Shown here one piece after another: positions 61,741 through 64,000 of a stretch of 64,000 nucleotides of DNA (position 1 is its first letter; each line of letters opens with the position of its first letter). The position numbers were made by a program, and so were the translations under genes. This DNA comes from CAYSPG01 sp964432885. GTDB lineage: Bacteria > Bacteroidota > Bacteroidia > AKYH767-A > OLB10. Where the stretch lies: positions 124,001-188,000 of the forward strand of contig CAYSPG010000002.1 in NCBI GenBank assembly GCA_964432885.1. Reading direction: 5' to 3'. Below the pieces are notes generated by a model. It was not told the origin of the DNA, searched no databases, and saw only the letters and a list, made by a program, of their open reading frames with translations.

Positions 61741-63486
61741 ATGCACACTATTAAAAAAATGATGCGTTGCTTTTATGTTTTTCTTTTTGCATTGCTTGTA
61801 AGCAACAGTGCGGGCGCCCAATACTTGTTAAAAATTGAAACAAACAATGCACAATTTGCTAAGCAATTTAAATACAAAACCAATTTTGTCGATTCGCTTA
61901 CGCGAAAAAAAGAATTGTTTGCTGTACAGCAAAAATTATTTGAAAAAGGATTTTTAGCTGCATCGTTTGACAGTTTGCTTTTTACCGATTCAACATTAAC
62001 AGCTTTTTTATTTACCGGAAAAACGTATATGTGGGCAAAACTAAGCAAGGGCAGTCTTGACGAAGGCATGCTTACAGAAGCCGGCCTAAGCGAAAAATCA
62101 TTTACCAACCGCATCTTTAGTGCAAAAACATTTTTATCGCTGCAAAAGCAAATTATACGCTGGTGCGAAAATCATGGATACCCGTTTGCCACTATTAAGC
62201 TTGACAGTATCGTTTTTGCCACCGAAGGAATTTATGCCACCATGCAGCTTACAAAAAACAGTTTGGTAAAAATTGATTCGGTAATAATAAAAGGCAGCTC
62301 CCGTTTAAATCAAGTTTACCTTTTAAACTATCTTGGAATAAAAAAAAATGATGTGTACAACGAAAGTGTTGTAAGGAACTTATCGATGCGGTTAAAAGAA
62401 ATGCCGATGGTTGCAGAAACAAAACCATTTGCTGTAGAATTTAACGGTAGCAAAGCCACCATTACCTTATTTATAGACAACAAAAAAGCAAGCCAGGCCG
62501 ATGGTGTGTTGGGTGTATTGCCCAGTGATGAAAAAGGTGGTAAGTTAAATTTATCGGGTGATATACGGCTGCGTTTGATTAGCGCATTTGGCAGGGGTGA
62601 GCAACTGGAGTTAAATTGGAAACAACCTCAGCCTAAAACACAAGATTTAAAAACAAGATTGAATTACCCGTTTCTTTTCTCAACGCCATTTGGAATTGAG
62701 CTTGGGTTAAACATATTTAAAAAAGATACTACCTATGTGGATGTGGTAAAACTGGCATCCCTGCAATACCTTTTACCACGCGGAAATTATTTAAAGGCTT
62801 TTGTTAACTCAAAAAGTTCGTCCCTGCTATCAACCACTGCGCTAACCAATGCTACGGTTTTGCCGGGTTATGCCGATGTAAAAACCACAACATACGGGCT
62901 TGGTTATAAATCAGAAAAATCAGATTATCGGATTAATCCACGCAAGGGATACCAGTTTGAAATAACGGCAGGTGCAGGCAATAAAAAAATTTCGAAAAAC
63001 CCAAAACTGAAAGAAGAGTTGTATAACAATATTGATTTAAAATCGGCAGTGTATAATGGTGAGTACACTGTTGACTTTTACATTCCGGTGGCAGCACGTT
63101 TTGTTTTAAATGTGGGCAGCAAGGGCGCTTACCTGTCTTCAAAAGAAGTTTTTCAAAATGATTTGTTTCGCTTTGGTGGATTAAAATCGCTGCGCGGCTT
63201 TGACGAAGAATCAATTTTTGCAAGTGAGTTTTATATTGGGAAAACAGAGCTTAGATACCAGCTTGACCGCAACTCGTTTTTGCAATTGTTTTTTAATGGA
63301 GCTTATTATGCAAGCCACACGCGTACTATATCTGTGTATGATACCCCTTACGGTTTTGGTGCAGGCGTAACATTTGAAACAAAACTTGGCATCTTTTCAT
63401 TAAACTATGCTTTGGGCAAACAATTTAACAACCCCATTTTATTTCGTGCGGCAAAAGTGCATTTTGGAATTGTTAATTATTTTTAA
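61741..63486 (+). CDS. BamA/TamA-like outer-membrane protein
   Basis: 581 residues. The signal peptide ends near AGAQ. POTRA-like folds occupy about 25-250 (LVKIDSVIIKGSSRLNQVYL, YNESVVRNLSMRLKEMP); the C-terminal barrel (about 270-581) carries the Omp85 signature RFGGLKSLRGFDEESIFAS and ends VHFGIVNYF with the terminal aromatic usual for outer-membrane barrels. It is shorter than BamA, so a TamA-like or other Omp85 role in outer-membrane assembly is likely. Its stop is 28 bp from the convergent DUF3078 gene. Confidence 0.88.
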   Translation: MHTIKKMMRCFYVFLFALLVSNSAGAQYLLKIETNNAQFAKQFKYKTNFVDSLTRKKELFAVQQKLFEKGFLAASFDSLLFTDSTLTAFLFTGKTYMWAKLSKGSLDEGMLTEAGLSEKSFTNRIFSAKTFLSLQKQIIRWCENHGYPFATIKLDSIVFATEGIYATMQLTKNSLVKIDSVIIKGSSRLNQVYLLNYLGIKKNDVYNESVVRNLSMRLKEMPMVAETKPFAVEFNGSKATITLFIDNKKASQADGVLGVLPSDEKGGKLNLSGDIRLRLISAFGRGEQLELNWKQPQPKTQDLKTRLNYPFLFSTPFGIELGLNIFKKDTTYVDVVKLASLQYLLPRGNYLKAFVNSKSSSLLSTTALTNATVLPGYADVKTTTYGLGYKSEKSDYRINPRKGYQFEITAGAGNKKISKNPKLKEELYNNIDLKSAVYNGEYTVDFYIPVAARFVLNVGSKGAYLSSKEVFQNDLFRFGGLKSLRGFDEESIFASEFYIGKTELRYQLDRNSFLQLFFNGAYYASHTRTISVYDTPYGFGAGVTFETKLGIFSLNYALGKQFNNPILFRAAKVHFGIVNYF

Positions 63487-63514
63487 TGGGGATAAACGCT
63501 CAGCGTTTTTTCAA

Positions 63515-64000
63515 TTAAAACTTTACCGAAAGCCCCACGCCAAAAACTTCTTTTATTTGGGCGGCTTTGGTGTAGCGCTCGGTTTCCTTTACGCCAAGTG
63601 CATTGGTTTTAATAACGGGCACATCCACCAGGTCGTCATAAATTAATTGTGTGCCAAGGTTAGCGGTTATGAACTTATTAATTTTCATCGAAATAAGTAT
63701 TTCAAAATTAACTGCAATGTTTTGTGGATTGTCAAGGTAATTGCTAAACAATTCAAGCTTTGCTAAAAGGTTCACATTGGTAAGCACATCTTTTTTATAC
63801 TGCGCTTTAAGCAATGCCCCTATTTGCGTAAGCGTTTTGTTGCTATCTTCCACTCCATAAGCGCCTGCATTGGCCAGCTCTTCGTCATTTACAATAATGG
63901 TACGGCCTGTTAATGGCGACAGGTATGCGCTAAAAGCATCGTTGGGTTTATAGTCAATACCTATCGAGTACAATAAATATCCGGGTGCCAAAAAATGCGA
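63515..64000 (-). CDS. DUF3078 family protein, C-terminal part only (5' end outside window)
   Basis: The frame is open to the right edge; 161 codons are visible, beginning SHFLAPGYLLYSIGIDYKPN at the edge and ending VFGVGLSVKF. The strands SAYLSPLTGRTIIVND, VNLLAKLELFSNYLDNPQNI and ILISMKINKFITANLGTQLI are typical of DUF3078, a Bacteroidota outer-membrane barrel-like family of unknown function. The first visible residues are mid-domain, so the start lies beyond 64000. Confidence 0.85.
   Translation of the reverse strand, partial: SHFLAPGYLLYSIGIDYKPNDAFSAYLSPLTGRTIIVNDEELANAGAYGVEDSNKTLTQIGALLKAQYKKDVLTNVNLLAKLELFSNYLDNPQNIAVNFEILISMKINKFITANLGTQLIYDDLVDVPVIKTNALGVKETERYTKAAQIKEVFGVGLSVKF

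Overview
The window looks like chromosome from a free-living Bacteroidota (AT-rich; order not resolvable from sequence alone). The reasons are: type IX secretion (T9SS) parts and several proteins with T9SS sorting tails; PorP/SprF, DUF2795, DUF4159, DUF5723 and DUF3078 proteins; a C-terminally extended ribosomal protein S16; a DAHP synthase-chorismate mutase fusion; and many promoters with the Bacteroidota -7 box TAnnTTTG. I see no rRNA, tRNA, CRISPR array, prophage or intact transposase gene.

Layout. 1-14075 (minus strand) is a surface-adhesin operon: an 11.2-kb gene for a 3728-residue protein with about 40 SprB-type repeats and a gliding-motility-type C-terminal domain, followed by a PorP/SprF outer-membrane protein and a PorE-like TPR/propeller/OmpA protein cut by the window edge. 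14293-19023 (minus) holds a fused beta-oxidation enzyme, RNase HII and a subtilisin-like lipoprotein. 19024-21257 contains an OstA/LptA-like gene bracketed by small non-autonomous inverted-repeat insertions, one nested in another, each with a 9-bp target duplication. It is followed by a decayed T9SS-tail pseudogene and an intact T9SS-tail propeller protein (to 23206). 23364-28284 has a BtuF-like metal/cobalamin-binding protein, a patatin-beta-barrel phospholipase and an unknown exported protein. 28461-29561 is rpsP-rimM. 29589-39258 is mostly minus strand: a Ser/Thr kinase, a T9SS-tailed glutathione peroxidase, a TolB-like propeller, HU, an MFS exporter, DUF2795, a cobalamin adenosyltransferase, (plus strand) an S41 protease, then an Hpt/membrane-anchored receiver pair and a LuxE-like acyltransferase. 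39358-49374 has NifU, DUF4159, a large T9SS metalloprotease, a membrane glycosyltransferase, a YdcF protein, PhoH and a GT2 fused to a shortened glycosylphosphotransferase. 49379-51753 has an AI-2E-type permease and a saccharopine dehydrogenase-like enzyme. 51910-55852 is a shikimate operon (DAHPS-CM, aroB, aroA, NadR-like kinase). 55849-64000 has a DUF5723 protein with a 715-residue lipoprotein, an Mpl-type Mur ligase, uracil-DNA glycosylase, a BamA/TamA-like barrel and the end of a DUF3078 protein.

How it fits together. The strongest theme is surface export: PorP/SprF and PorE-like parts are co-transcribed with the giant adhesin, and at least three other intact genes carry T9SS tails (propeller, peroxidase, metalloprotease). 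Envelope upkeep genes (OstA-like, patatin barrel, BamA/TamA-like, Mpl, YdcF) are scattered through the window. The most unusual finding at DNA level is the family of miniature insertions around the OstA-like gene: their target duplications can be read directly, one insertion supplies the present stop codon of that gene, and removing it restores a reading frame two codons longer. Functional names rest on motif and family recognition by eye; no database search was run.
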